In this document: piece by piece, positions 28,290 to 35,901 of the stretch
Layout: the number at the start of each line of letters is the position of its first letter
Position numbering within the stretch: position 1 is the stretch's first letter
From: Novosphingobium sp. SG919
Lineage (GTDB): Bacteria > Pseudomonadota > Alphaproteobacteria > Sphingomonadales > Sphingomonadaceae
DNA: 64,000 bases
Reading direction: 5' to 3'
NCBI RefSeq assembly: GCF_012932495.1
Contig: NZ_JABCNG010000001.1
Coordinates: 1,798,001 to 1,862,000, forward strand
Program-made: the position numbers and the translations under genes
The notes under the pieces: model-generated
The model's database searches: none
The model's input: only the letters and a program-made list of their open reading frames with translations
What the model was told of the DNA's origin: nothing

Positions 28290-29138
28290 GTGATGATCGG
28301 CCCCGACCTTTTGCGCGCATTCGTTACCGTGGCCGAATGCGGCAGTTTCACCGGCGCGGCGCGGGTGCTCGGCACCCGGCAATCGACTGTCAGCCAGCAG
28401 ATCCGCCGGCTGGAAGACCTGGCCGGGCGGCGCCTGCTGGCGCGCGACACGCACCGGGTGGCGCTGTCGGCCGAAGGCGAAGCGTTTCTCGACCATGCAC
28501 GTCGCGTGCTCGATGCCCATGGCCGGATGGATGCCCACCTTTCCGGGCTGCGGCTTCGCGGGCAACTGCGTTTTGGCGCGTGCGAGGATTTCGTGCTGTC
28601 GGCCCTGCCGGATGTTCTGGCGCAATTCGCGCGGCGCCATCCCGATGTCGACCTGGCCCTGACGGTGGCGCTGAGTGAAACGCTCTACGAGCAGTTCGAC
28701 GCGGGTGGGCTGGATATCATCTTTGTCAAGAAACGCCCCGGTGAGCGGCGCGGCGTGACGGCCTGGCGCGAAACCGTGGGGTGGGTTGCGGCGCCGGAGT
28801 TCCGCCATGACCCGGTCGAGGCGGTGCCGCTGCTGCTCTATCCCCCGCCCAGCGTGACGCGGGCCCTCGCGCTCGACACGTTGGACCGTGCGCGCGTGCC
28901 ATGGCGCGTGGCTTTCACCAGCGGGGGCCTGAGCGGATTGACGGCAGCGGCCCGCGCCGGGCTGGGCGTGATGCCGCATTCGCTGCGCCTGGTGCCGCAG
29001 GGCCTGGCGCCGTTGCGGCCGCATGGCGCACTGCCCGAATTGCCGGCCATCGAATTTGCCGTGATCGGACCGGGCGGGCACAACCTGGCGGCCGAAGCGC
29101 TGACCGCCGCCATTCTTCATTGGGCCGCACCGACCTGA
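28290..29138 (+). CDS. LysR-family regulator, divergent to the transporter
   Basis: A 282-residue protein with an N-terminal helix-turn-helix ([36 protein letters not shown]) and the periplasmic-binding-like effector domain ([37 protein letters not shown]). It is transcribed away from the symporter gene with 125 bases between start codons, the usual layout for control of the neighbour. The effector domain is slightly short for the family. ATG codons at 28290 and 28293 are both possible. Confidence 0.9.
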   Translation: MMIGPDLLRAFVTVAECGSFTGAARVLGTRQSTVSQQIRRLEDLAGRRLLARDTHRVALSAEGEAFLDHARRVLDAHGRMDAHLSGLRLRGQLRFGACEDFVLSALPDVLAQFARRHPDVDLALTVALSETLYEQFDAGGLDIIFVKKRPGERRGVTAWRETVGWVAAPEFRHDPVEAVPLLLYPPPSVTRALALDTLDRARVPWRVAFTSGGLSGLTAAARAGLGVMPHSLRLVPQGLAPLRPHGALPELPAIEFAVIGPGGHNLAAEALTAAILHWAAPT

Positions 29139-30049
29139 CCAGCAAGCGACCATGGCGGGCGTGACAAGTGCCTGGCGAGGAAATCGATCAGCACCCGCAC
29201 CCGTGCCGGCCGCTGCGCACCGGGCGGCGTGACCAGATGCAGCGCGATATCGGGCACGCGCCACTCGGGCATCACTTCCACCAGGCGGCCAGCGGCAAGG
29301 TCTTCCCACACCATGAAGTCGGGTTGCAACGCGATGCCCTGCCCGGCCAGTAGCGCCGGGGCCAGCGCGTCGGCATTGTTGGCGCCCAAGCGCCCCTTCA
29401 CGGTGACGACGTAATCGCCTTCCACCGCGTGGTGAAAGCGCCAGGCTTCGGGGGAATCGAGATTGGTATAGAGCAGCCCGGCATGGTGCGAGAGATCGCG
29501 CGGATGCGAGGGCGTGCCATGCGTGGCAAGATAGGCTGGCGCGGCCACCAATGGCCGGCGCACCGCGCAAAGGCGGCGCGCACGCAGCGAGCTATCATCC
29601 AGCCCGGCAATGCGCAGCACCACATCGTGCCCGCCGCCCACCACATCGACCCGCGCATCCGACAGATCGAGATCGAGCCCGACATGGGGATAAGCAGCAA
29701 GGAATTCGGGCAGCAGCGGGGCAACGTGGCGCAAGCCGAAGCCCATCGGCACGGCGAGGCGCACCAAGCCGCGCGGCACGTCGCCTTCCGCACCGGCCTG
29801 CGCCTCTGCCGCCTCGCCATCCGAAAGGATGCGCCGCGCCCGGTCCAGCACGCCGCGCCCGCTTTCCGTGAGCGCCAGGCGGCGGCTGGTGCGATGCAGC
29901 AGGGGCACGCCCAACCGCGCCTCCAACCGGGTCACCGCCTTGGACACGGTGGGCTTCGACAGGCCGAGCGCGTCGGCCGCGGCAGCGAACGAGCCGGTAT
30001 CTACGACTTTGGCGAAAATAGCCCACGCTTCCAAATCCGGCAGAGACAT
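29117..30049 (-). CDS. LysR-family regulator, divergent to pirin
   Basis: A 310-residue protein with a typical LysR helix-turn-helix ([46 protein letters not shown]) and an effector domain of the sphingomonad/rhizobial type with [34 protein letters not shown]. It overlaps the 3' end of the other LysR gene by 22 bases, convergently. It diverges from the pirin gene with 119 bases between, so it probably controls the pirin-OsmC genes, whose products answer electrophile or oxidative stress. Confidence 0.9.
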   Translation of the reverse strand: MSLPDLEAWAIFAKVVDTGSFAAAADALGLSKPTVSKAVTRLEARLGVPLLHRTSRRLALTESGRGVLDRARRILSDGEAAEAQAGAEGDVPRGLVRLAVPMGFGLRHVAPLLPEFLAAYPHVGLDLDLSDARVDVVGGGHDVVLRIAGLDDSSLRARRLCAVRRPLVAAPAYLATHGTPSHPRDLSHHAGLLYTNLDSPEAWRFHHAVEGDYVVTVKGRLGANNADALAPALLAGQGIALQPDFMVWEDLAAGRLVEVMPEWRVPDIALHLVTPPGAQRPARVRVLIDFLARHLSRPPWSLAGQVGAAQ

Positions 30050-30168
30050 AATGCAAATTCCTTCACCGATGGTTTTCCATCATTGCCATTTCTTTGCAAG
30101 CGGGAATGCCTAGATTGGCCCCAACAGCTGAACGGCCCTGATCGCCGCCAGCCAGACGGAGATACGCC

Positions 30169-30867
30169 ATGATCGAACTTCGCCCCTTTTCCGGCATTGG
30201 CCGCGCCAACCACGGTTGGCTGGACGCCGCCCACCACTTCTCGTTCGCCGACTATTACAACCCGGCGCGGATGGCGTGGGGCAACCTGCGCGTGTGGAAC
30301 GACGATACCATCGCGGCCAAGAGCGGCTTCCCGCCCCACCCCCACCGCGACATGGAAATCATCACGTATGTGCGTGAAGGGGCCATCACCCACCGCGACA
30401 ACCTGGGCAACCAGGGCCGCACCGCCGCTGGCGACGTGCAGGTGATGAGCGCGGGCACCGGGATCACCCACGCCGAATACAATCTAGAAGATGAAACCAC
30501 GCGCATCTTCCAGATCTGGATCATGCCCACCCGCCAGGGTGAACAGCCCAGCTGGGGCGCCCGCCAGTTCCCCAAGGCGGAACGCGCCGGTGAACTGGTC
30601 GTGCTCGCCAGCGGCTATGAGGAAGACAAGGACGCCCTGCCGATCCGCACCGACGCGCGCCTGGTGGCTGCCACGCTCCATGCCGGGCAAAGCGTCGATT
30701 ATGTCCTTGGTGCAGAACGCAAGGGCTATCTGGTGCCCGCCACCGGCAAGGTTGCCGTGAATGGCGTGGAAGCCAACGCCCGCGACGGCCTGGCCATCGC
30801 GGATGTCGACACGGTCACGATCACCGCGCTTGAAGACAGCGAAATCGTGCTGGTCGACACGCTCTGA
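30169..30867 (+). CDS. Pirin-family cupin protein (YhhW-like)
   Basis: A 232-residue bicupin. The N-terminal metal site is visible as PPHPHRDMEIITYVREG (about 56-72) and GTGITHAEYN, the three histidines and a glutamate expected for pirins. YhhW-type pirins degrade quercetin in vitro and may sense redox state. It leads a run of three plus-strand genes with OsmC and a small unknown, divergent to a LysR gene. This pirin-plus-LysR arrangement is frequent in proteobacteria. Confidence 0.9.
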   Translation: MIELRPFSGIGRANHGWLDAAHHFSFADYYNPARMAWGNLRVWNDDTIAAKSGFPPHPHRDMEIITYVREGAITHRDNLGNQGRTAAGDVQVMSAGTGITHAEYNLEDETTRIFQIWIMPTRQGEQPSWGARQFPKAERAGELVVLASGYEEDKDALPIRTDARLVAATLHAGQSVDYVLGAERKGYLVPATGKVAVNGVEANARDGLAIADVDTVTITALEDSEIVLVDTL

Positions 30868-30943
30868 CCCAATGCGTTCCGGGGCGGCTGCATGGCGCAG
30901 CGGCCGCCCCGCCCCTGCCTGCCGCGCCACAAGGTTTCCGGCC

Positions 30944-31381
30944 ATGACCCAAGACGTCGCCTCGCATCTTCCCCACGCCACCGCCACCAGCACCGGCGCG
31001 GGCACGTTTCAATCCCGCCTGGCGATTGGCGGGCGCGAGGGACAGGACGACATCCTGGCCGATGAGCCCCTGGCGCAAGGCGGCCTGGGCACGGGCCCGA
31101 CGCCCTATGACCTGCTGTGCGCCGCGCTGGCGACCTGCACCACGATGACCTTGCGCTTTTATGCCGGGCGCAAGGGTTGGGACGTGGGCACGGTGGAAAC
31201 GCATGTGACCCACGCCCGCGTGGCGGGCCAGGTGCCGGCCGACCAGTTCACCCGCACGATCACGCTCGATCCTGCTCTCGACCAAGCGGTGCGTGCCGAA
31301 CTGCTTGGGATCGCCAACCGCTGCCCGGTGCACAAGACGCTCACCCAGGGTTCGGCGGTTACCACCACGCTTGCCGCCTGA
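30944..31381 (+). CDS. OsmC-family hydroperoxide-detoxifying protein
   Basis: A 145-residue protein with the two reactive cysteines of the OsmC/Ohr fold: ALATCTTMTLRFYAGRKGW in the central helix and NRCPVHKTL near the C-terminus. The loop GPTPYDLLCAALATC is typical. It likely reduces organic hydroperoxides in the cytoplasm with dithiol donors. The start at 30944 follows a GTTTCCGGCC leader 76 bases after the pirin stop. It probably shares the LysR-controlled stress operon. Confidence 0.9.
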   Translation: MTQDVASHLPHATATSTGAGTFQSRLAIGGREGQDDILADEPLAQGGLGTGPTPYDLLCAALATCTTMTLRFYAGRKGWDVGTVETHVTHARVAGQVPADQFTRTITLDPALDQAVRAELLGIANRCPVHKTLTQGSAVTTTLAA

Positions 31382-31416
31382 CTGCCGTTCACACCTATTT
31401 CGCCAAGGGGATTGCC

Positions 31417-31737
31417 ATGCTGACCGCAACCGTTTCACCCGCCCTCTCCCGCCAGGACTGGCTTGCCGCCCATGTTGGCGCCCATGATGCCGACAGCATC
31501 GGCTGCCGCGCCCCGGCCGTGCCCAGCCACGAGAAAACCCGCCTGAAGCGCTGGATGACGCGCCTGTTCGGTGACAACGCGCCGATGCCGCTGGCCGATC
31601 CGCGCCTGGAGGCGGTGCGCCGGTTTGCCTGCGCTACCCGTGCGGGCAAGGCCCCCGATGGCGCGTTGATCGGCGAGCTGCACCAGCGCGGGCTGGATGA
31701 TGCCGAACTGGCCGCGATTGCGCGGTTTGCCGCGTGA
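31417..31737 (+). CDS. Small protein of unknown function in the pirin/OsmC cluster
   Basis: A 106-residue soluble protein. The N-terminal half is polar (SRQDWLAAHVGAHDADSIGCRAPAVPSHEKTRLKRW); the C-terminal half is helical (LEAVRRFACATRAGKAPDG, LIGELHQRGLDDAELAAIARFAA). Two cysteines are widely spaced. AAGGGGATTGCC precedes the ATG, giving a good ribosome site. It lies 35 bases after the OsmC gene on the same strand, so it is probably part of the same stress operon. I do not recognise a family. Confidence 0.7.
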   Translation: MLTATVSPALSRQDWLAAHVGAHDADSIGCRAPAVPSHEKTRLKRWMTRLFGDNAPMPLADPRLEAVRRFACATRAGKAPDGALIGELHQRGLDDAELAAIARFAA

Positions 31738-31868
31738 CTTGGCGTGAATCCTTTTCACCAAAAGCGTGAAAAGGTCGCGTTTGGCAGCCGCGCTGCCCTG
31801 CGCCATGATGGCGATGCACCGGGCCGATAAACGGCCCTGATGCCATCAATGGCAAAAAGGCAAACCCC

Positions 31869-32930
31869 ATGCGGCTGGATATGTCGCCCTATCTTTCGCA
31901 AAAATTCCTCATGCCAGCGGAAACCGAACGCCACAGCGCCTGCTGGATGGCATGGCCTGTCCGTACGGAGCTGTGGGGCGGCCGCCTCGCCGAAGCGCAA
32001 GCCGATTTCGCCGCAGTGGCCCGCGCCATCGCCCGGTTCGAGCCGGTCGTCATGGTCTGCCGGGACGCCGACGTGGCGCAAGTGCGCGCATTGTGCGGCG
32101 ATGCTGTCACGCCGTTCGTGGCGCCGATCGACGATAGCTGGATGCGCGATTCCGGGCCCACGTTCGTGCGGGGCAGCAAGGGGGGGCTGGCCGTGGTCAA
32201 TTGGGCGTTCAACGCCTGGGGCCAGAAGTACCATCCTTATGCCGCCGATGCCGCGCTCAAGCGGACCATTGCCGAGCATCTGGGCCTGCCGCTGGTCACC
32301 TGCCCGCTGACGGCCGAAGGCGGGGCGATCCTTTCGGACGGACAAGGCACGGTGCTGACAACCGAGAGTTGCCTGCTCCACGCCAATCGCAACCTGGGGT
32401 TGACCCGCGCGCAGGTGGAGGCCGAATTGCTGGCCGCACTGGGCGCGGAAAAGATCGTGTGGTTGCCCGGCGATGCCGGTGAAGTGGAAACCGACGGCCA
32501 TGTCGATTGCCTGGCCGCGATCGTGCGGCCCGGCGTGGTGATGATGGAAGATCCGGCCACCGCCAGCGGGCGGCGGGCGAAGACGCTGGCGGCCAACCGC
32601 GCCGCGCTTCTTGCCCAGCGCGACGCGCGGGGACGGCCCTTTGCGATCGTGGACTTGCCCGCCGCGCCAACGATCGATGCGCAGGACGCGCGCCACCAGC
32701 CATCCTACGTGAATTTCTATATCGCCAATGGCGCGGTGATCATGCCCGGCCACGGTGTACCCCAGGATGCTGCTGCCTGCGCCGCCGTGGGGGCCGCATT
32801 TCCCGATCGCACGGTGGTTCAGCTGGTGTTGCCCACCCTGCCTTATGGCGGCGGCTCGATCCATTGCATCACCCAGCACCAGCCCGCCCCGTACTTCCTG
32901 CCCGATGGAGGCCAGCCATGCGCCCAGTGA
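31869..32930 (+). CDS. aguA: Agmatine deiminase
   Basis: A 353-residue protein of the peptidyl-arginine/agmatine deiminase (guanidino-modifying) fold. Motifs include AWPVRTELWGG, DDSWMRDSGPTFV, NWAFNAWGQKY, AEGGAILSDGQGT and GHVDCLA, with the catalytic nucleophile Cys333 in GGGSIHCITQ. It converts agmatine to N-carbamoylputrescine in the cytoplasm. It overlaps the next gene by 13 bases and so is translationally coupled to it. Together they give the plant-type arginine-decarboxylase route to putrescine; the decarboxylase itself is not in this window. Confidence 0.92.
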   Translation: MRLDMSPYLSQKFLMPAETERHSACWMAWPVRTELWGGRLAEAQADFAAVARAIARFEPVVMVCRDADVAQVRALCGDAVTPFVAPIDDSWMRDSGPTFVRGSKGGLAVVNWAFNAWGQKYHPYAADAALKRTIAEHLGLPLVTCPLTAEGGAILSDGQGTVLTTESCLLHANRNLGLTRAQVEAELLAALGAEKIVWLPGDAGEVETDGHVDCLAAIVRPGVVMMEDPATASGRRAKTLAANRAALLAQRDARGRPFAIVDLPAAPTIDAQDARHQPSYVNFYIANGAVIMPGHGVPQDAAACAAVGAAFPDRTVVQLVLPTLPYGGGSIHCITQHQPAPYFLPDGGQPCAQ

Positions 32931-33781
32931 CCGTTGCCGCCACCCAGTTTGCCTGCACGTGGGATCTTGCCGCCAATCTCGACCGCGCAGAAGCGCTGGT
33001 ACGCGAGGCCGCCGACGAAGGCGCCCAGGTGATCCTGTTGCAGGAACTGTTCGAGACGCCCTATTTCTGTGCCGACGAGCGACCCGGGCACTTTGCCCTG
33101 GCCCGCCCATGGGCGGATCACCCGGTGATCGCACGGTTTGCCGATCTGGCGGCGGAATTGGGCGTGGTCTTGCCGATCAGCTTCTTCGAGCAAGTGGGAT
33201 CGGCCCATTTCAATTCGTTGGCCATGATCGATGCCGATGGCAGCGAGCTTGGCCTCTATCGCAAAAGCCACATTCCGCAGGGGCCGGGCTATCGCGAAAA
33301 ATACTTCTTTGCGCCAGGCGATACCGGGTTCCAGGTGTGGGACACCGCGTTTGGCCGCATCGGCGCGGGCATCTGCTGGGACCAGTGGTTTCCCGAATGC
33401 GCGCGTGCCCTGGCGCTCCAAGGGGCGGAACTCATCCTCTATCCCACCGCGATCGGCAGCGAACCGGCCTTTCCCGGCTATGACAGCCAGCCGCATTGGC
33501 AGCGTGTGATGCAAGGCCATGCCGGGGCCAACATGGTGCCGGTCATCGCCTCCAATCGCGTGGGGTTTGAAACCAACGAGGATGGCGACATCACGTTCTA
33601 CGGCTCATCGTTCATCGCCGACCAATTTGGCGCGCTGGTCGCGCAGGCCCCACGTGTGGGCGAAGCGGTGGTCACCGCCACGTTCGACCTGGACGAGATT
33701 GCGCCACAGCGCGCGAGTTGGGGGCTGTTCCGCGATCGCCGGCCCGATCTCTACGGGATCATCGGCAGCCACGGCGGCTAG
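32918..33781 (+). CDS. aguB: N-carbamoylputrescine amidase
   Basis: A 287-residue nitrilase-superfamily enzyme. The catalytic triad is visible: Glu in LLQELFETPYFC, Lys in GLYRKSHIPQGPGY and Cys153 in GAGICWDQWFPECAR. The EKYFFAPGD and HWQRVMQGHAGANMVPV segments are characteristic of the carbamoylputrescine branch. It releases putrescine, carbon dioxide and ammonia from the product of the deiminase. The gene overlaps aguA by 13 bases and converges with an Lrp gene, overlapping it by 4 bases. Confidence 0.93.
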   Translation: MRPVTVAATQFACTWDLAANLDRAEALVREAADEGAQVILLQELFETPYFCADERPGHFALARPWADHPVIARFADLAAELGVVLPISFFEQVGSAHFNSLAMIDADGSELGLYRKSHIPQGPGYREKYFFAPGDTGFQVWDTAFGRIGAGICWDQWFPECARALALQGAELILYPTAIGSEPAFPGYDSQPHWQRVMQGHAGANMVPVIASNRVGFETNEDGDITFYGSSFIADQFGALVAQAPRVGEAVVTATFDLDEIAPQRASWGLFRDRRPDLYGIIGSHGG

Positions 33782-34248
33782 ACTGGCAACTGCGTTGTGG
33801 CCTTGATCCGCTTGAGCGCGAAATGCGAGGCGGACGTGGCCACGGCCGGATGGCGCAGCAGGGCGTGCATCAGGAAATGCTCGTATTGCGCCATATCGTG
33901 CACCACGATGCGCAACTGGTAGTCCCACTCGCCCGACATCGAGAGGCATTCCAGCACCTCGTCCCGGTCCATCACGAACTGCTCGAAACTGCCGCGCGCC
34001 TGGGCATCATGGGATTTCATCCGCACCTGGCACACGGCGTCGAGCGACAGGCCCACGGCAGCAGGGTCGAGCAGCCGCACCGCCGGTCCGAGGACGCCTG
34101 CATCCTCCAGCGCCTTGATCCGTCGCCAGCAGGACGCCGGCGACGTGCCGATCACTTCGGCCAAAGCCGCGTGGCTGAGATCGGCCTGGCGTTGCAACGC
34201 CTGAAGCAGGCGGCGGTCGAGACTGTCGAGTGCGAGCGGGGCGGTCAT
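33778..34248 (-). CDS. Lrp/AsnC-family regulator, divergent to phenylalanine hydroxylase
   Basis: A 156-residue protein with a helix-turn-helix (SHAALAEVIGTSPASCWRRIKALEDAGVL) and a RAM domain (VLECLSMSGEWDYQLRIVVHDMAQYEHFL). It is transcribed away from phhA with a 176-base gap, the standard setting for control of phenylalanine catabolism by an amino-acid-sensing Lrp protein. An imperfect palindrome at 34315-34328 lies in that gap. Confidence 0.9.
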   Translation of the reverse strand: MTAPLALDSLDRRLLQALQRQADLSHAALAEVIGTSPASCWRRIKALEDAGVLGPAVRLLDPAAVGLSLDAVCQVRMKSHDAQARGSFEQFVMDRDEVLECLSMSGEWDYQLRIVVHDMAQYEHFLMHALLRHPAVATSASHFALKRIKATTQLPV

Positions 34249-34314
34249 GCCGGATCTTCAACATCATGTACGGGTCGAATCATGCGGCACATTTTGCACC
34301 GCAGCGAACTTTCC

Positions 34315-34328
34315 GATAGAAATTTATC
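34315..34328. promoter_or_regulatory. Imperfect palindrome between Lrp and phhA
   Basis: GATAGAAATTTATC is symmetrical at 12 of 14 positions and lies in an AT-rich island of the 176-base intergenic region. It is a candidate site for the divergent Lrp protein, but Lrp sites are degenerate and this rests on symmetry and position only. Confidence 0.35.
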
Positions 34329-34424
34329 ATAAATGCCAGCTTACCGAAATAGCTGCTTCATTACCTCGTAATCGCGGCGGGAATATGAAAGGACATTGCA
34401 GGCACGCTGCGTCACACTGCTGCG

Positions 34425-35312
34425 ATGGCCAGCGATCTTCCCACCACGCCGCCGCCTGGCGCCGCCGCAGATTGGACCGTTCCGCAGGATTGGGCGAGCT
34501 ACACCGCCGCCGATCACGCCACGTGGGACACCCTGTTTGCGCGGCAGGTGCAGATGTTGCACGATCGTGCCGCACCCGAGTTCCTTGCCGGCGTGGACAT
34601 GCTGCGGTTGTCGCGGCCCGGCATTCCCGATTTTGCCGAACTTTCCGACAGGCTCCATCGCGCCACCGGCTGGCAAGTGGTGGCCGTGCCCGGCCTGGTG
34701 CCCGATGCGGTGTTCTTCGATCACCTGGCCAACCGGCGGTTCGTGGCGGGGCGATTCATCCGGCGCCCCGACCAGTTGGACTATCTTTCCGAACCCGACG
34801 TGTTTCACGACGTGTTCGGCCATGTCCCGCTGCTCGCCGATCCGGTTTTTGCAGACTACATGCAGGCTTACGGCGAAGGCGGCCTGCGCGCGCAGGGGAT
34901 GGACGCGCTCACCAACCTCGCGCGGCTGTACTGGTATACCGTGGAATTCGGCCTGGTGCACACGCCCCAAGGCTTGCGCATCTATGGCGCGGGCATCGTA
35001 TCGTCCCATGGCGAAAGCCTGTTCGCGCTGGACGATCCCTCGCCCAATCGCCTCGGCTTCGACCTGGCGCGCCTGCTGCGCACCGACTATCGCATCGATG
35101 CCTATCAGCAGAGCTATTTCGTGATCGACAGCTTTGCCCAATTGCTCGACCAGACGCGCAACACCGACTTCGCCCCGCTCTATGCCGCTGCGGCCGGTGC
35201 GCCGGTGCTTGCCCCCGAGGCAGTGATCCCGCAGGATCGCGTGTGGCACCGTGGCACCCAAGCCTACGCCCGGCAAAACCGCACGACGGCCCAGCCGCAA
35301 CCTGCCGTTTGA
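34425..35312 (+). CDS. phhA: Phenylalanine 4-monooxygenase
   Basis: A 295-residue monomeric bacterial aromatic-amino-acid hydroxylase. The non-haem iron site is visible as EPDVFHDVFGHVPLL (two histidines) and the glutamate in YTVEFGLV; the pterin-binding region contains PGLVPDAVFFDHLANRRFV. It converts phenylalanine to tyrosine with tetrahydrobiopterin and oxygen. It is followed nine bases later by the pterin dehydratase gene, forming the usual phhAB pair. No clear ribosome site precedes the ATG at 34425. Confidence 0.95.
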   Translation: MASDLPTTPPPGAAADWTVPQDWASYTAADHATWDTLFARQVQMLHDRAAPEFLAGVDMLRLSRPGIPDFAELSDRLHRATGWQVVAVPGLVPDAVFFDHLANRRFVAGRFIRRPDQLDYLSEPDVFHDVFGHVPLLADPVFADYMQAYGEGGLRAQGMDALTNLARLYWYTVEFGLVHTPQGLRIYGAGIVSSHGESLFALDDPSPNRLGFDLARLLRTDYRIDAYQQSYFVIDSFAQLLDQTRNTDFAPLYAAAAGAPVLAPEAVIPQDRVWHRGTQAYARQNRTTAQPQPAV

Positions 35313-35321
35313 GGAATCTGC

Positions 35322-35624
35322 ATGCCCCTCGCCCGAACCATCGCCCCGCTGACCGAGCCCGAACTGGCGCAGGCCCTGGCGCTCCTGCCGCAATGGCGGC
35401 ATGACCCTGCGCGCGCCGCGCTGCATCGGCAGATCGTCCTTGCCGATTTTCCAGCCGCCATGGCGTTCATGGTGCAAGCGGGCTTTGCCGCAGAGCGGAT
35501 GGACCATCACCCTGAGTGGGCCAATGTGTACAACCGTATCGACATCTGGCTGACCACGCACGACGCTGGCGGCATCAGTTCGCGCGATGTGGCGCTGGCG
35601 CAGGTGATCGACAGCCTGGCCTGA
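35322..35624 (+). CDS. phhB: 4a-hydroxytetrahydrobiopterin dehydratase
   Basis: A 100-residue pterin-4a-carbinolamine dehydratase. The active-site motif MDHHPEWANVYNRIDIWLTTHDAGGIS is complete, with the conserved histidines and WLTTHDAGG. It dehydrates the spent cofactor made by phenylalanine hydroxylase so it can be reduced again. It ends the phhAB operon, 27 bases before a strong terminator. Confidence 0.95.
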   Translation: MPLARTIAPLTEPELAQALALLPQWRHDPARAALHRQIVLADFPAAMAFMVQAGFAAERMDHHPEWANVYNRIDIWLTTHDAGGISSRDVALAQVIDSLA

Positions 35625-35650
35625 CAATCTGCCCCAGGACCAAAGACCGC

Positions 35651-35680
35651 GCCCTCCGGAGTGATCCGGAGGGCTTTTTT
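35651..35680 (+). terminator. Rho-independent terminator of phhAB
   Basis: GCCCTCCGGA (35651-35660) pairs perfectly with TCCGGAGGGC (35665-35674) around a GTGA loop and is followed by TTTTTT. It ends the phhAB transcript and separates it from the receptor gene downstream. Confidence 0.92.
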
Positions 35681-35702
35681 GTGCCTGTGCACGCATGCCT
35701 GC

Positions 35703-35811
35703 AACGAATCGAGATTTCGTTGATCGGCGTCGAACGCACCGCGTTATCGCGTCCTATACCTTTGATTAACAATGCGAAATTTCGCTTCATTTCAGAAATG
35801 TTCAGAAAGCG
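35703..35811 (+). promoter_or_regulatory. Clustered repeats upstream of the carbohydrate-locus TonB receptor
   Basis: Three structures lie in the 221-base leader: an inverted repeat AACGAA (35703-35708) / TTCGTT (35716-35721), a perfect 12-base palindrome GCGAAATTTCGC (35774-35785), and a 10-base tandem repeat beginning TTCAGAAA at 35791 and 35801. The leader is AT-rich compared with the surroundings. These are candidate regulator sites for the receptor and the sugar locus; no specific regulator can be assigned. Confidence 0.4.
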
Positions 35812-35901
35812 TTTGACGCAAACCGCATGAGCGGGCAAATAGATAAAACAAAATTGTTTAATCGTAAGCAAAGCCTACGATCTTCAGGAGAGGAAACTTC
35901 G

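Noticed and set aside
30885..30915. GC hairpin between the pirin and OsmC genes (GGGGCGGC / GCCGCCCC)
   Set aside because: No T-run follows and the genes are close and co-directional, so it does not support a terminator call.
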